Assembly: GCA_018242255.1 (NCBI GenBank)
Contig: JAFECH010000007.1
Coordinates: 1-37,462, forward strand
Source of the DNA: Pseudomonadota bacterium
GTDB taxonomy: Bacteria > Pseudomonadota > Alphaproteobacteria > Rhizobiales > Hyphomicrobiaceae
Reading direction: 5' to 3'
Length of the DNA stretch: 37,462 nt
A program made the translations under genes and the position numbers. Positions 24,815 through 34,155 of this stretch are shown here, piece by piece. The notes under the pieces were generated by a model. It made no database searches. It had not been told where the DNA came from and saw only the letters and a program-made list of their open reading frames with translations. The stretch's first letter is position 1. Every line of letters begins with the position of its first letter.

Positions 24815-26584
24815 ATGACTTATCAGGCCCCCCTCGATGACATTGTCTTTGCCCTTGAGACTGTGGCGGGCCTCAGCGATATGGGGGCTCGCGGCATTTA
24901 TCCTGGTCTTGATCGCGAAACGATCACTGCCATCATCCAGGAAGCTGGAAATTTCGGCGCCGAGGTCCTAGCACCTTTGAACGCGATAGGCGACCGTATT
25001 GGCTCCAAGCTCATTGACGGCAAGGTAATGACGCCTCCCGGCTTCGCCGAAGCCTATCAGGCGTTCGTGGCGGGCGGCTGGAGCACCCTGCCATGCTCTG
25101 AGGCATACGGCGGCCAGGATTTGCCCGAGATCGCGGCCACGCCTGTCGGCGAAATCTGGAACGCGGCAAACGTGTCGTTCGGTCTCTGCCCGCTTCTGAC
25201 GCAAGGCGCGATTCATGCCATTGAGGCAGGCGGCAGCGAGGCATTGAAAGCGAAATATCTTCCGAAAATGGTGGCCGGCGAATGGACCGGCACGATGAAT
25301 CTGACCGAACCGCACGCAGGCTCTGATCTCAGTGGGCTCTCCACGCGCGCCGTGCCGCAAGGTGACGGGACGTATCGCATCACAGGCACAAAGATTTTCA
25401 TCACTTGGGGCGACCATGAGATGGCTGAGAATATCATCCATCTCGTTCTTGCGCGTTTGCCGGATGCGCCGCCGGGAACGCGCGGCATCTCGCTCTTTCT
25501 CGTACCCAAGTTTCTTGTTGGCGACGACGGCTCGCTCGGCGAACGAAACGACGTCATCTGTGCCGGTGTTGAACATAAGCTCGGTATCATGGCGAGCCCA
25601 ACCTGTGTCATGAAGTTTGGCGAGAATGGCGGCGCGATCGGCTATCTCGTCGGCGAAGAAAACCGTGGCCTCGCGAACATGTTCGTGATGATGAACGCAG
25701 CGCGGCTTGGCGTCGGCGCCCAGGGAGTGGGCGTCGCGGAAAGCGCAACCCAGCACGCCATCGTCTACGCCAAGGAACGCCGTCAGGGTAATGGTTTCGG
25801 GGCGAAAAGCTCCACCAGCATGAGTCCTATCATCGAGCATGCCGACGTGCGCCGCATGCTGCTGACGATGAAGGCTCTAACGCAGGCCGCGCGCATGATC
25901 TGTTACGCCACGGCCAAGGAACTCGATGTGTCCCAACGCGCAAGAGATGACAATGAGCGCGTCGCAGCCCGCAATCGCGCAGCGCTCCTGACCCCGCTTG
26001 CGAAAGCCTTTTCCACCGATATTGCCAACGAGGTCGCCTCCCTCGGCGTCCAGGTCCATGGCGGCATGGGCTTCGTCGAAGAGACTGGCGCCGCACAGTT
26101 CTTGCGCGATGCGCGCATCCTTCCGATCTACGAAGGCACCAATGGTATCCAGGCCATTGATCTCGTCACGCGCAAACTGACGCTCGATGGCGGCTTTCCG
26201 GTAACGGCTCTACTCGGTGAACTCGGCGCCATCGTCGCGACCGTCCGCGCAGCAAAACGTAGCGAATTCGGCCATATGACAGAGCGGTTGATAGAAGGCC
26301 TGAGTGCGTTGCAATCGGCGACACTCTGGATGGCGCAAATGCTTCCCGGTCAACAGGAAAAAGCGCTGGCATCGGCGACGCCTTATCTGCGTCTCATGAG
26401 CGTCGTGACAGGCGGGATTTATCTCGCGAAAGGCGCCCTCGCGAAGGATGCCGCATCGCCCTATGTTGTTGTCGCCCGGTTCTTTGCCGAAAATATTATG
26501 CCCGAAGCGCGCAGTCTCTCGGATGCCGTACAGCACGGCGCCGACGCCGTTCTTGTTGATGCGCATGGACCGGTGTTCGCATGA
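24815..26584 (+). CDS. Acyl-CoA dehydrogenase, long form with C-terminal extension
   Basis: The FAD enzyme oxidises an acyl-CoA to the trans-2-enoyl-CoA. At 589 aa it belongs to the longer subgroup, which has an extra N-terminal helix segment (YQAPLDDIVFALETVAGL) and a C-terminal domain (from about 470). FAD/substrate motifs are MNLTEPHAGSDLSGLSTRA, KIFITWGDHE and GGMGFVEETGAAQFLRDARI. The catalytic base is E440 (PIYEGTNGIQAIDLV). Some relatives are 3-methylmercaptopropionyl-CoA dehydrogenases (DmdC) of DMSP use, but specificity cannot be read from the sequence. Its stop overlaps the next start (ATGA), so it is coupled to the crotonase gene. Confidence 0.94.
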   Translation: MTYQAPLDDIVFALETVAGLSDMGARGIYPGLDRETITAIIQEAGNFGAEVLAPLNAIGDRIGSKLIDGKVMTPPGFAEAYQAFVAGGWSTLPCSEAYGGQDLPEIAATPVGEIWNAANVSFGLCPLLTQGAIHAIEAGGSEALKAKYLPKMVAGEWTGTMNLTEPHAGSDLSGLSTRAVPQGDGTYRITGTKIFITWGDHEMAENIIHLVLARLPDAPPGTRGISLFLVPKFLVGDDGSLGERNDVICAGVEHKLGIMASPTCVMKFGENGGAIGYLVGEENRGLANMFVMMNAARLGVGAQGVGVAESATQHAIVYAKERRQGNGFGAKSSTSMSPIIEHADVRRMLLTMKALTQAARMICYATAKELDVSQRARDDNERVAARNRAALLTPLAKAFSTDIANEVASLGVQVHGGMGFVEETGAAQFLRDARILPIYEGTNGIQAIDLVTRKLTLDGGFPVTALLGELGAIVATVRAAKRSEFGHMTERLIEGLSALQSATLWMAQMLPGQQEKALASATPYLRLMSVVTGGIYLAKGALAKDAASPYVVVARFFAENIMPEARSLSDAVQHGADAVLVDAHGPVFA

Positions 26585-27348
26585 CAGATGAAATCGCAAT
26601 CTGGCGCGAAGGTCCCATCCAGATTCTTCGTATCGCGCGCCCTGAGAAGAAAAATGCGCTGACCGGCGCCATGTACGGGGCACTCGCAGACGCCATCGAA
26701 GCGGGAGATGCCGACGACGCGATCGCCGCGCACATCATCACCGGCTCGGGTGGCGTTTTCACCGCCGGCAACGACATCGGTGATTTTCTTGCGACAGCGC
26801 GCGGCACCGGCGGTCTCGGCAAGAACGTCGTGCGATTCATTCGACTGTTGCCGGTCATCAAGAAGCCCTTGCTTGCGGCCGTCGATGGCAACGCCATCGG
26901 CATTGGCACGACGCTGCTTTTTCACTGCGATCTTGTCTACGCGGCTCCGGATGCAACCTTTGCGACGCCGTTCCTCGATCTGGGCGTGGTGCCGGAAGCC
27001 GCCTCTAGTCTCCTCATGCCGGACCGTATGGGCTATACACGGGCCTTCGCGATGCTGGCGCTGGGCGATCCCATGTCCGCTGACGATGCGCTGGCGGCGG
27101 GTTTCGTCAACGCCATCGTGCCCGCGAGTGATCTTGAAGGCGCTGCGATTGCCGCCGCTAAGCGGCTCGCCGCCAAACCGCCCGAAGCGCTCGCCATTGC
27201 CCGCCGGTTGATGCGTGGTGACCCAGGATTGATCCTTGCGCGCATGGACGAAGAAGTCGCCGCCTTCCGCGAGCGCCTTCGCTCACCGGAAGCCATCGAA
27301 GCTTTCACGGCCTTTTTTGAGAAACGCCCACCAAATTTCCGTAAATGA
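26581..27348 (+). CDS. Enoyl-CoA hydratase/isomerase family protein
   Basis: This 255-aa crotonase-fold protein has the oxyanion-hole segments (ITGSGGVFTAGNDIGDF and DGNAIGIGTTLLFHCDLVYA) and the catalytic-loop Glu E139 (LGVVPEAASSLLMP). The second catalytic Glu of classical hydratases is less clear: the residues at that place are FHCDLVYA, so an isomerase role is equally likely. It acts on the product of the preceding acyl-CoA dehydrogenase in beta-oxidation. The ATGA overlap with that gene implies a common transcript. Confidence 0.9.
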   Translation: MTDEIAIWREGPIQILRIARPEKKNALTGAMYGALADAIEAGDADDAIAAHIITGSGGVFTAGNDIGDFLATARGTGGLGKNVVRFIRLLPVIKKPLLAAVDGNAIGIGTTLLFHCDLVYAAPDATFATPFLDLGVVPEAASSLLMPDRMGYTRAFAMLALGDPMSADDALAAGFVNAIVPASDLEGAAIAAAKRLAAKPPEALAIARRLMRGDPGLILARMDEEVAAFRERLRSPEAIEAFTAFFEKRPPNFRK

Positions 27349-27457
27349 AAGATTGATCAACCGTCTTTCCTGTTTAGGCAAGCGAAGTCACCCCTTACCT
27401 AGGGTCCGCTAAGCGATTAGGCTGACCTCGGTCGGGCGTCGGAATGAGAGCAGTGGC

Positions 27458-28342
27458 ATGGCGGCACTTAAGGGCAAGACTCTCTTCATCACAGGCGCCA
27501 GTCGCGGCATCGGATTGGCCATTGCGAAAAGAGCGGCGCGCGACGGCGCCAATATCGCCATCGCCGCCAAGACGGTCGATCCCACTCCCAAGCTCGAAGG
27601 CACGATCCATTCGGCCGCAAAGGAAATCGAAGCGGCGGGCGGATCGGCGCTGGCACTCGAATGCGATATTCGCAAAGAGGAAGATGTCGAGCGCGCAGTC
27701 GCGCAAACGGTCGAGCGTTTCGGTGGCATCGATATTTGCGTCAACAACGCCAGCGCAATATCGCTGACGCCAATCGAAAAGACCGAACTCAAGCGCTTCG
27801 ACCTGATGTTCGCGGTAAACACGCGCGGCACGTTTCTCACCTCGAAAATCTGCCTGCCGCATTTGAAACGCGCCGAAAACCCGCACATTTTGGTGATGTC
27901 TCCCCCACTCGATATGCATCCGAAATGGTTCTCGGGTCATGTCGCGTATTCGATCGCGAAGTACGGCATGAGCCTTTGTGTGCTCGGGCTCGCCGACGAA
28001 TTGAAGCCCGATGGTATTGCCGTCAACGCCCTCTGGCCACGCACGACAATTGCGACCGCGGCCGTGCAGAATATTCTCGGTGGCGATAAGCTCATGCGTA
28101 TGAGTCGAACGCCGGACGTGGTTGCCGACGCTGCCTACCTCGTCTTTAATCAACCTGCGAAGACGTTTACCGGCAACTTTCTGATCGACGATACGTTTCT
28201 ATACGACGCCGGCGGCGTCACCGACTTTGACTCCTACCGCGTCGACAAGTCAGTGCCGCTCGCGCCAGACTTCTTTGTCCCCATAGATTTGAAGCCACCG
28301 CCCGGCGTGAAGATCGCGCGACTTTCAGAGTTGACGCCATGA
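27458..28342 (+). CDS. SDR-family oxidoreductase, HSDL2-like
   Basis: At 294 aa this is a close match, by motif order, to the reductase half of animal HSDL2. It shows FITGASRGIGLAIAKRAARDGANIAIAAKT, KLEGTIHSAAKEIEAAGG, GGIDICVNNASAISLTP, DLMFAVNTRGTFL, LVMSPPLDMHPKW, the catalytic Y164 and K168 (YSIAKYG), VNALWPRTTI, TFTGNFLIDD and the ending APDFFVPIDLKPP. It lacks the C-terminal SCP2 sterol-carrier domain of the animal protein. HSDL2 is linked to fatty-acid metabolism; the substrate is unknown. The position after the beta-oxidation pair (109 nt) supports a lipid role. Confidence 0.88.
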   Translation: MAALKGKTLFITGASRGIGLAIAKRAARDGANIAIAAKTVDPTPKLEGTIHSAAKEIEAAGGSALALECDIRKEEDVERAVAQTVERFGGIDICVNNASAISLTPIEKTELKRFDLMFAVNTRGTFLTSKICLPHLKRAENPHILVMSPPLDMHPKWFSGHVAYSIAKYGMSLCVLGLADELKPDGIAVNALWPRTTIATAAVQNILGGDKLMRMSRTPDVVADAAYLVFNQPAKTFTGNFLIDDTFLYDAGGVTDFDSYRVDKSVPLAPDFFVPIDLKPPPGVKIARLSELTP

Positions 28343-28367
28343 CACTGTGGAGCCACCCTCGCGTTAA

Positions 28368-29312
28368 ATGACGACGGTCCTGATTACTCATCCTGCTTTT
28401 CTGAAGCACGACACCGGCGAGCATCATCCCGAGCGGCCGGATCGGATGCGGGCGATCGACAAGGCGCTTTCCGCTTCGGTCTTCGACGAGCTTTTCCATC
28501 GCGACGCGTCGCTGCGTGATGACGACCTTACCTACATCGCAATGACGCATGGGTCGGCGCACCTGGCCAACATCACAGCCGCAATCGAGCGCATCGAAGG
28601 CGGTGCCCGCCACGTCGATGCCGATACGGTAGCGTCCGCGGGAACCTGGGAGGCCGCGCGGCGCGCTGTCGGCGCAGGGCTCGATGCCGTCGATCTCGTC
28701 ATGGAAGGCAAAGTTACGAATGCCTTCTGCCAGGTCCGACCGCCCGGCCATCATGCCGAGAGCAATCGCGCGATGGGCTTCTGCTTTTTCAACAACATCG
28801 CGATTGCGGCGCATTATGCTCGCGCGAAGTACGGCGCTGAGCGCGTCGCCGTCGTCGATTTCGACGTCCATCACGGCAACGGAACGCAAGAAATTTTCTG
28901 GTCCGATAAAGACCTGTTTTACGGTTCGACGCATCAGATGCCGCTCTATCCCGGCACCGGCGCATTGAACGAAACCGGTGTCGGCAATATATTCAATGCG
29001 CCGCTGCGGTCCGGCGACGGACGTGAGCCATTCGAGGAGGCGTTCCGCAGCCGCATCCTGGCGCCTCTCCACAATTTCAGCCCCGACGTGCTGCTGATCT
29101 CTGCGGGCTTCGATGCGCACCAGCGCGATCCACTTGCGGGGCTCGAACTTGTCGAGGATGATTTTCGTTGGGCGACTGAAGCGCTCGCAGAGGTGGCGCG
29201 GCGCCATGCAAAAGGGCGAATCGTGTCGATGCTCGAAGGTGGCTACGATCTGAAGGGGCTTGCCCTGTCGACCGCCGCCCACGTAAAGGCAATGCTGGAC
29301 GCAGACGGCTGA
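28368..29312 (+). CDS. Histone deacetylase-fold hydrolase
   Basis: The 314-aa protein has the arginase/deacetylase fold of zinc-dependent deacetylases: [15 protein letters not shown] (tandem His), [28 protein letters not shown] (zinc ligands D and H), [12 protein letters not shown] (zinc Asp) and EGGYDLKG (transition-state Tyr). All catalytic residues are present. In bacteria such proteins act on acetylated polyamines or acyl-lysine. It begins 25 nt after the SDR gene and precedes xseB and dxs by a short gap. Confidence 0.93.
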   Translation: MTTVLITHPAFLKHDTGEHHPERPDRMRAIDKALSASVFDELFHRDASLRDDDLTYIAMTHGSAHLANITAAIERIEGGARHVDADTVASAGTWEAARRAVGAGLDAVDLVMEGKVTNAFCQVRPPGHHAESNRAMGFCFFNNIAIAAHYARAKYGAERVAVVDFDVHHGNGTQEIFWSDKDLFYGSTHQMPLYPGTGALNETGVGNIFNAPLRSGDGREPFEEAFRSRILAPLHNFSPDVLLISAGFDAHQRDPLAGLELVEDDFRWATEALAEVARRHAKGRIVSMLEGGYDLKGLALSTAAHVKAMLDADG

Positions 29313-29361
29313 GCGGGATTTCGGGACATCCGCCCGCTTGCAGCACGAAAGCAGGACAATT

Positions 29362-29652
29362 ATGACGACGACAGCGACCAAACCGGCTTCGGCAAAGAGC
29401 TTTGCCGACATCAAGGAAATGACCTTCGAACGCGCCTTGAAGGAGCTGGAGGTTATTGTCGGCAAGCTCGAGCGCGGTGACGTCGAGCTTGAAGAAAGCA
29501 TTGAAATCTACGAGCGCGGCGAAGCCTTGCGCGACCATTGCGACAGGCTGTTGAAAGCAGCCGAGGCTAAGGTCGAAAAGCTCACGCTCGGCGCCGATGG
29601 CGCACCGTCCGGCACCGCTCCGCTCGATAAAAATGGCGATACGCCGTTTTGA
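29362..29652 (+). CDS. xseB: Exodeoxyribonuclease VII small subunit
   Basis: XseB binds XseA to make the ExoVII nuclease that degrades single-stranded DNA. The ATG at 29362 has AGGA upstream and gives 96 aa. The motif [43 protein letters not shown] with two helices is diagnostic. The N-terminal 14 residues and the C-terminal tail are extra. xseA is not in the window. The HDAC-fold gene lies 49 nt upstream. Confidence 0.94.
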   Translation: MTTTATKPASAKSFADIKEMTFERALKELEVIVGKLERGDVELEESIEIYERGEALRDHCDRLLKAAEAKVEKLTLGADGAPSGTAPLDKNGDTPF

Positions 29653-29850
29653 GGCGTCATTCCGGCTGGGCCGGCGCGAGCGTCAACCGCTTTTTTCGGC
29701 ATCTGCGGCACGCGGGCGCATTACATCCTGCCCTGAGCAGCGCTCTTTGGGGGGGATGAAAGATAGCCCAAATGCATGCTAGCGTAACTTTCGCACGGCC
29801 TGTCTCGGGCGCTCTAGGTCTAATGCCGATCGTCGCATCAAGGTTTTATA

Positions 29851-31758
29851 GTGAGCAAGACACCGTTACTCGATAAAATTGCGACGCCGCACGAACTGCG
29901 TCAGTTGTCGGAAGATCAGCTGCCTCAACTCGCGGCCGAGCTGCGAGATGAGATGATTGACGCCGTTTCGGTAACAGGCGGCCATCTGGGTGCGGGCCTC
30001 GGCGTCATCGAGCTGACCGTGGCGCTGCACCGGGTTTTCAACACCCCCGACGATCGTCTGATCTGGGACGTCGGCCATCAGGCCTATCCCCACAAAATTT
30101 TGACCGGCCGCCGCGACCGCATTCGCACCTTGCGCCAGCCCGGTGGTTTGGCTGGGTTCACCAACCGCGAAGAGAGCGTCTACGATCCCTTCGGAGCGGG
30201 GCACTCGTCCACGTCCATTTCCGCAGCACTCGGCATGGCCGTTGCGCGCGATCTGACGGGCAAGTCGAATAACGTCGTCGCCGTCATCGGAGATGGCGCG
30301 ATGAGCGCCGGCATGGCCTATGAAGCGATCAACAATGCAGGTTCCCGCAACGAACGGCTGATCGTCGTTCTCAATGACAACGATATGTCGATTGCGCCGC
30401 CGACTGGCGCGCTCTCGGCTTATCTCGCACGTGTGACGTCGAGCGGCACTTACGTCCACCTCCGCGACTACGCCAAGCAGCTCGCCAAAATGCTGCCGAA
30501 AGCATGGGAGCGTCGCGCCGCGCGCGTTGAAGAATATACGCGCCATCTATGGCAGGGCGGAGCCTGGTTCGAAGAACTCGGCTTCTATTACGTTGGCCCG
30601 ATCGACGGCCACAACTTCGAGCAGCTTCTGCCCGTGTTGAAGAACGTCCGTGATCTGGAGCAGGGACCGATCCTCGTCCACGTCGTCACGCAGAAGGGCA
30701 AGGGCTACGCACCAGCCGAAGCGTCGCCGGATAAATATCACGGCGTGAATAAGTTCAATGTCGTGACGGGTGCGCAGGACAAGCCGAAGCCCAATGCGCC
30801 GAGCTACACGAAGGTGTTTGCCGATAGCCTGATTGCCGAAGCGCGCAAGGATAAGCGCGTCGTCGCGATCACCGCCGCGATGCCGTCCGGTACGGGGCTT
30901 GACTATTTCGGCAAGGAATTTCCTGATCGCACGTTCGATGTCGGTATCGCTGAGCAACACGCCGTGACGTTCGCGGCTGGCCTCGCGACGGAGGGTTATA
31001 AGCCCTTCACGGCAATCTACTCGACCTTCCTGCAGCGCGCCTACGATCAGGTCGTGCACGACGTCGCCATTCAGAAGCTGCCTGTCCGCTTCGCGATCGA
31101 TCGCGCCGGTCTCGTCGGCGCCGATGGCGCAACGCACGCCGGATCATTCGACGTCGCCTATCTCGCCTGCCTGCCGGATTTCGTCATCATGGCAGCGGCC
31201 GACGAAGCCGAACTCGTCCACATGGTCGCGACCCAAGCTCAGATCGACGACCGGCCGAGCGCGCTGCGCTATCCGCGCGGCGAGGGTGTCGGCGTCGAGC
31301 TTCCGGCCGAAGGCATTCCTCTCGAAATCGGCAAGGGCCGTATCGTTCGCGAAGGCTCGAAAGTCGCGTTGCTGTCGCTCGGCACCCGGCTTGCGGAATG
31401 TCTGAAAGCGGCGGATCAACTCGCGAGCTTCGGCTTGTCAACGACTGTCGCCGACGCGCGCTTTGCAAAACCGCTGGACGAGGCCCTAATTCGCGACCTC
31501 GCGACCAATCACGAAGTCCTGGTGACCGTGGAAGAAGGCTCCATCGGCGGCTTCGGCAGCCACGTACTGCAGTTTCTCTCGAACGAGGGCTTGCTGGATC
31601 GCGGCCTTCGCGTCCGTCCCAAAGTCTTGCCCGACGTCTTCATCGACCATGGCAAACCCGAAGCCATGTACGAAGCCGCCCGGCTTAATGCCTCAGGCAT
31701 TGTCGAGACGGTCTTTGCTGCCCTTGGCCGCGCAGACATGCTAAGCGAGCGGGCATGA
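29851..31758 (+). CDS. dxs: 1-deoxy-D-xylulose-5-phosphate synthase
   Basis: DXS condenses pyruvate and glyceraldehyde 3-phosphate to DXP, the first step of the non-mevalonate isoprenoid route; it also feeds thiamine and pyridoxal synthesis. It begins at GTG (29851) with AAGG upstream; 635 aa is the normal length. Thiamine-diphosphate domain motifs are [30 protein letters not shown] and [16 protein letters not shown]. The pyrimidine domain has [17 protein letters not shown] with the catalytic Glu, [15 protein letters not shown] and LRYPRG. The C-terminal transketolase domain ends [13 protein letters not shown] 198-nt gap after xseB probably holds its own promoter. Confidence 0.97.
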   Translation: MSKTPLLDKIATPHELRQLSEDQLPQLAAELRDEMIDAVSVTGGHLGAGLGVIELTVALHRVFNTPDDRLIWDVGHQAYPHKILTGRRDRIRTLRQPGGLAGFTNREESVYDPFGAGHSSTSISAALGMAVARDLTGKSNNVVAVIGDGAMSAGMAYEAINNAGSRNERLIVVLNDNDMSIAPPTGALSAYLARVTSSGTYVHLRDYAKQLAKMLPKAWERRAARVEEYTRHLWQGGAWFEELGFYYVGPIDGHNFEQLLPVLKNVRDLEQGPILVHVVTQKGKGYAPAEASPDKYHGVNKFNVVTGAQDKPKPNAPSYTKVFADSLIAEARKDKRVVAITAAMPSGTGLDYFGKEFPDRTFDVGIAEQHAVTFAAGLATEGYKPFTAIYSTFLQRAYDQVVHDVAIQKLPVRFAIDRAGLVGADGATHAGSFDVAYLACLPDFVIMAAADEAELVHMVATQAQIDDRPSALRYPRGEGVGVELPAEGIPLEIGKGRIVREGSKVALLSLGTRLAECLKAADQLASFGLSTTVADARFAKPLDEALIRDLATNHEVLVTVEEGSIGGFGSHVLQFLSNEGLLDRGLRVRPKVLPDVFIDHGKPEAMYEAARLNASGIVETVFAALGRADMLSERA

Positions 31759-31804
31759 CGCGCACATCTCCGCGTTAACCAGCTCGCCGTTCGGGAGAAC
31801 AAAC

Positions 31805-32173
31805 ATGCACGCGCTCGTCAGCCTGGCCGCTCGGGTACTTTTGTCTGCTATTTTCGTCACTGCAGGTATCAACAAGGTCTCGGGCTACGAGCAGACCCAG
31901 GCGTACATGGAATCGCATGGCTTGCCGGGCAACCTGTTGCCGCTCGTCATAGCCTTGGAGGTCATCGGCGGCCTTGCCGTGCTGCTCGGCGTCTTTTCTC
32001 GCTACGCCGGTCTGGCGCTCGCCGCATTTTGCTTGGCAGCCGCCGCTGTATTTCACAGCAACTTCGCCGACCAGGCCCAGATGACGAACTTCATGAAGAA
32101 CGTCTGCATGGCCGGCGGCTTCCTGCTGCTGTTCGCGAACGGCTCCGGCCGTTACGCCGTCCGCCCCGACTGA
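31805..32173 (+). CDS. DoxX-family membrane protein
   Basis: The 122-aa protein has four hydrophobic segments and the DoxX signature: RVLLSAIFVTAGINKVSGY, LEVIGGLAVLLGVFSRYAG and MTNFMKNVCMAGGFLLLF. The family's role is not settled; some members take part in redox or thiosulfate metabolism. It has GGGAG before the ATG and follows dxs by 46 nt. Confidence 0.88.
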   Translation: MHALVSLAARVLLSAIFVTAGINKVSGYEQTQAYMESHGLPGNLLPLVIALEVIGGLAVLLGVFSRYAGLALAAFCLAAAAVFHSNFADQAQMTNFMKNVCMAGGFLLLFANGSGRYAVRPD

Positions 32174-32201
32174 CGCTGGCGTTTTGACTGACGGCCCGGT
32201 G

Positions 32202-32933
32202 ATGCGCCTCGATCAGATGCTCGTAAGCCGCGGATTAGCGCCGTCGCGCGCCCGCGCCCAGGATCTGATCAAGCGCGGGTTCGTTTCGGTCGGCGGCGCC
32301 GTTTGCAACAAGCCAGCCTACGACGTGAAAGGCGATCTCGCCATCGCCGTTGCACCAGAAGCGCCGGGCTACGTTTCGCGCGGTGCAGAAAAACTGGCGG
32401 CGGCGCTCGCGCACTTCGGGTTCGACCCGACGGGGCGCACGGCGCTCGATATCGGAGCTTCGACCGGCGGCTTCACCGAGGTTCTTCTGGATAGGGGCGC
32501 TCGCCGCGTTTATGCCGTCGATGTTGGCACCAGCCAGCTGCACGAGCGTTTGAGAGACGATCCCCGTGTCGTCTCGCTCGAAAACATCGATGCGCGTGCA
32601 CTGACGCTGAACGAAATAGCAGAGAGCATTTCCGCAATCGTCGTCGATGTCAGCTTTATCTCGGTCACCAAAGTTTTAGGCACTGTCTTGCCGTTTGCTT
32701 CACGCGGCGCTTGGATGGTGATCCTCGTGAAGCCTCAGTTCGAAGTCGGCCGCGACAACGTCGGCAGCGGCGGCATCGTGCGAGATGAAGCCGCGCGTCT
32801 GGGCGCGCTCACGAGCGTCAGCGAATGGCTCGGCGCCCGGCCCGACTGGACGGTCGTTGGCGATATGCCGTCGCCCATCCTCGGCGGCTCGGGTAACGCC
32901 GAATTCCTGCTTGGAGCGCGCTACGATGGCTGA
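32202..32933 (+). CDS. tlyA: TlyA-family rRNA methyltransferase (S4 plus FtsJ-like domains)
   Basis: TlyA enzymes are 2'-O-methyltransferases of 16S/23S rRNA. The product (243 aa from the ATG at 32202; a TTG at 32184 is an alternative with 6 more residues) has an N-terminal S4 RNA-binding domain (RLDQMLVSRGLAPSRARAQDLIKRGFV) and then the SAM domain, with ALDIGASTGGFTEVLLDRGA, VYAVDVGTSQL, IVVDVSFIS and LVKPQFEV. It overlaps the next gene by 8 bp (ATGGCTGA), so they are probably coupled. Confidence 0.93.
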   Translation: MRLDQMLVSRGLAPSRARAQDLIKRGFVSVGGAVCNKPAYDVKGDLAIAVAPEAPGYVSRGAEKLAAALAHFGFDPTGRTALDIGASTGGFTEVLLDRGARRVYAVDVGTSQLHERLRDDPRVVSLENIDARALTLNEIAESISAIVVDVSFISVTKVLGTVLPFASRGAWMVILVKPQFEVGRDNVGSGGIVRDEAARLGALTSVSEWLGARPDWTVVGDMPSPILGGSGNAEFLLGARYDG

Positions 32934-34155
32934 GCGCCAATTCGCAATTGATCGGCTGGGTGCGCAAGGCGATGGCGTCGCCGACGTCGATGGCCGGATG
33001 GTCTTCGTGCCGTTCGCGCTGCCCGGCGAACGCATCGAGGCCGACGTCGAAGGTGAGCGCGGACGCCTCTTGCGTGTGCTCCAGTCGAGTGCCGAACGCG
33101 TCGTCCCAGTCTGCAAGCATTTCGGCAAATGCGGCGGTTGCAGCGTTCAGCACTTGGCGTCGGACGCCTACGCGGGATGGAAACGCGATCTCGTCGTCAA
33201 CGCCTTTCAGGCGCGTGGCCTCGAACCCGACGTTGATATCCTCCAGCGGCCTGCGGGAAAACGTCGGCGCGCTGCGCTCAAGGCGCTGCGTTCGCAATCT
33301 GGCGTCGAGCTTGGGTTCCACGAAGCCGCCTCTCACGATCTTGTCGCCATCGAAGAATGTCCGGTTCTTGAGCCGAAGATCGTTGCGGCGCTGCCTGCCA
33401 TCGGAAAACTCATTGCGCCATTGCTGCCGAAACGCGATGAGGCGCGCGTAACTATCACGCTCACGAAGTCGGGCCTCGATGTTGAAGTCGACGGTACGGA
33501 ACGTAAACTCTCGCCGGAAATCCGCACCGGGCTTGCCTCGAACGCTAGCGCGACGGGTCTCGCACGTCTCGTTGTGGGCGGCGATATCGTCGTCGAAACG
33601 CTGCCGTCCTTCCTGACGTTCGGCCGAGCGGACGTCCTCCTTCCGCCGAGCGTCTTTGTGCAAGCCGTCGAAGCTGCGGAGATCGAAATTGCGCACCGCA
33701 TCGTCGCCGCTCTCGGTAAGACAAAAAAGGTCGCTGACCTCTTCTGCGGCCTTGGCGCCTTCACGTTTCCGATTGCTGCGAACGCCCGCGTCTCGGCATT
33801 CGACGGCAGCAAAGCCGCGGTGACAGCGCTCGCCAACGCTGCGAAGAAAACATCCGGACTGAAGCCGATCAGTGCGGTCGTTCGCGATCTCTTCCGCGAG
33901 CCCCTATCACCGCTCGAACTCAACGAACATGACGCCGTCGTTTTCGACCCGCCGCGCGCGGGCGCTGAAGCGCAATCGCAGCGCTTGGCGCGCTCGAAGG
34001 TGAAGACCGTGATTGCCGTGTCTTGCAATCCCGCGACGCTTGCACGCGACGCGCGCCATCTCGTCGATGGCGGCTATAAGATCGAATCCGTCACGCCGGT
34101 CGATCAGTTCGTTTATTCGGCACACGTCGAAGTCGTCGCGGTGTTTCGCCGCTAG
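32926..34155 (+). CDS. TrmA/RlmD-type RNA (uracil-5-)-methyltransferase
   Basis: This class I SAM enzyme methylates a uridine at C5 in rRNA or tRNA. From the ATG at 32926 (GGAG upstream) it is 409 aa; the frame extends to 32785 but that overlaps tlyA. Domains: an N-terminal TRAM-like OB segment (about 1-55), then the Fe-S cluster cysteines C63, C69 and C72 (VCKHFGKCGGCSVQHL), and a C-terminal methyltransferase domain with VADLFCGLGAFTFPIA, VVFDPPRAGAEAQ and VSCNPATLARDA (catalytic Cys). The substrate (RlmC, RlmD or TrmA type) cannot be fixed. Confidence 0.93.
   Translation: MAERQFAIDRLGAQGDGVADVDGRMVFVPFALPGERIEADVEGERGRLLRVLQSSAERVVPVCKHFGKCGGCSVQHLASDAYAGWKRDLVVNAFQARGLEPDVDILQRPAGKRRRAALKALRSQSGVELGFHEAASHDLVAIEECPVLEPKIVAALPAIGKLIAPLLPKRDEARVTITLTKSGLDVEVDGTERKLSPEIRTGLASNASATGLARLVVGGDIVVETLPSFLTFGRADVLLPPSVFVQAVEAAEIEIAHRIVAALGKTKKVADLFCGLGAFTFPIAANARVSAFDGSKAAVTALANAAKKTSGLKPISAVVRDLFREPLSPLELNEHDAVVFDPPRAGAEAQSQRLARSKVKTVIAVSCNPATLARDARHLVDGGYKIESVTPVDQFVYSAHVEVVAVFRR

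Noticed and set aside
28218-29501. 427-codon minus-strand frame opposite the deacetylase-fold gene
   Set aside because: Covers a gene with all catalytic motifs intact. The translated sequence shows no domain and spans xseB as well, as expected for a GC-rich antisense frame.
29662-29674. CCGGC/GCCGG hairpin after xseB
   Set aside because: Five-bp stem with the T-run about 16 nt further on; not a convincing terminator.
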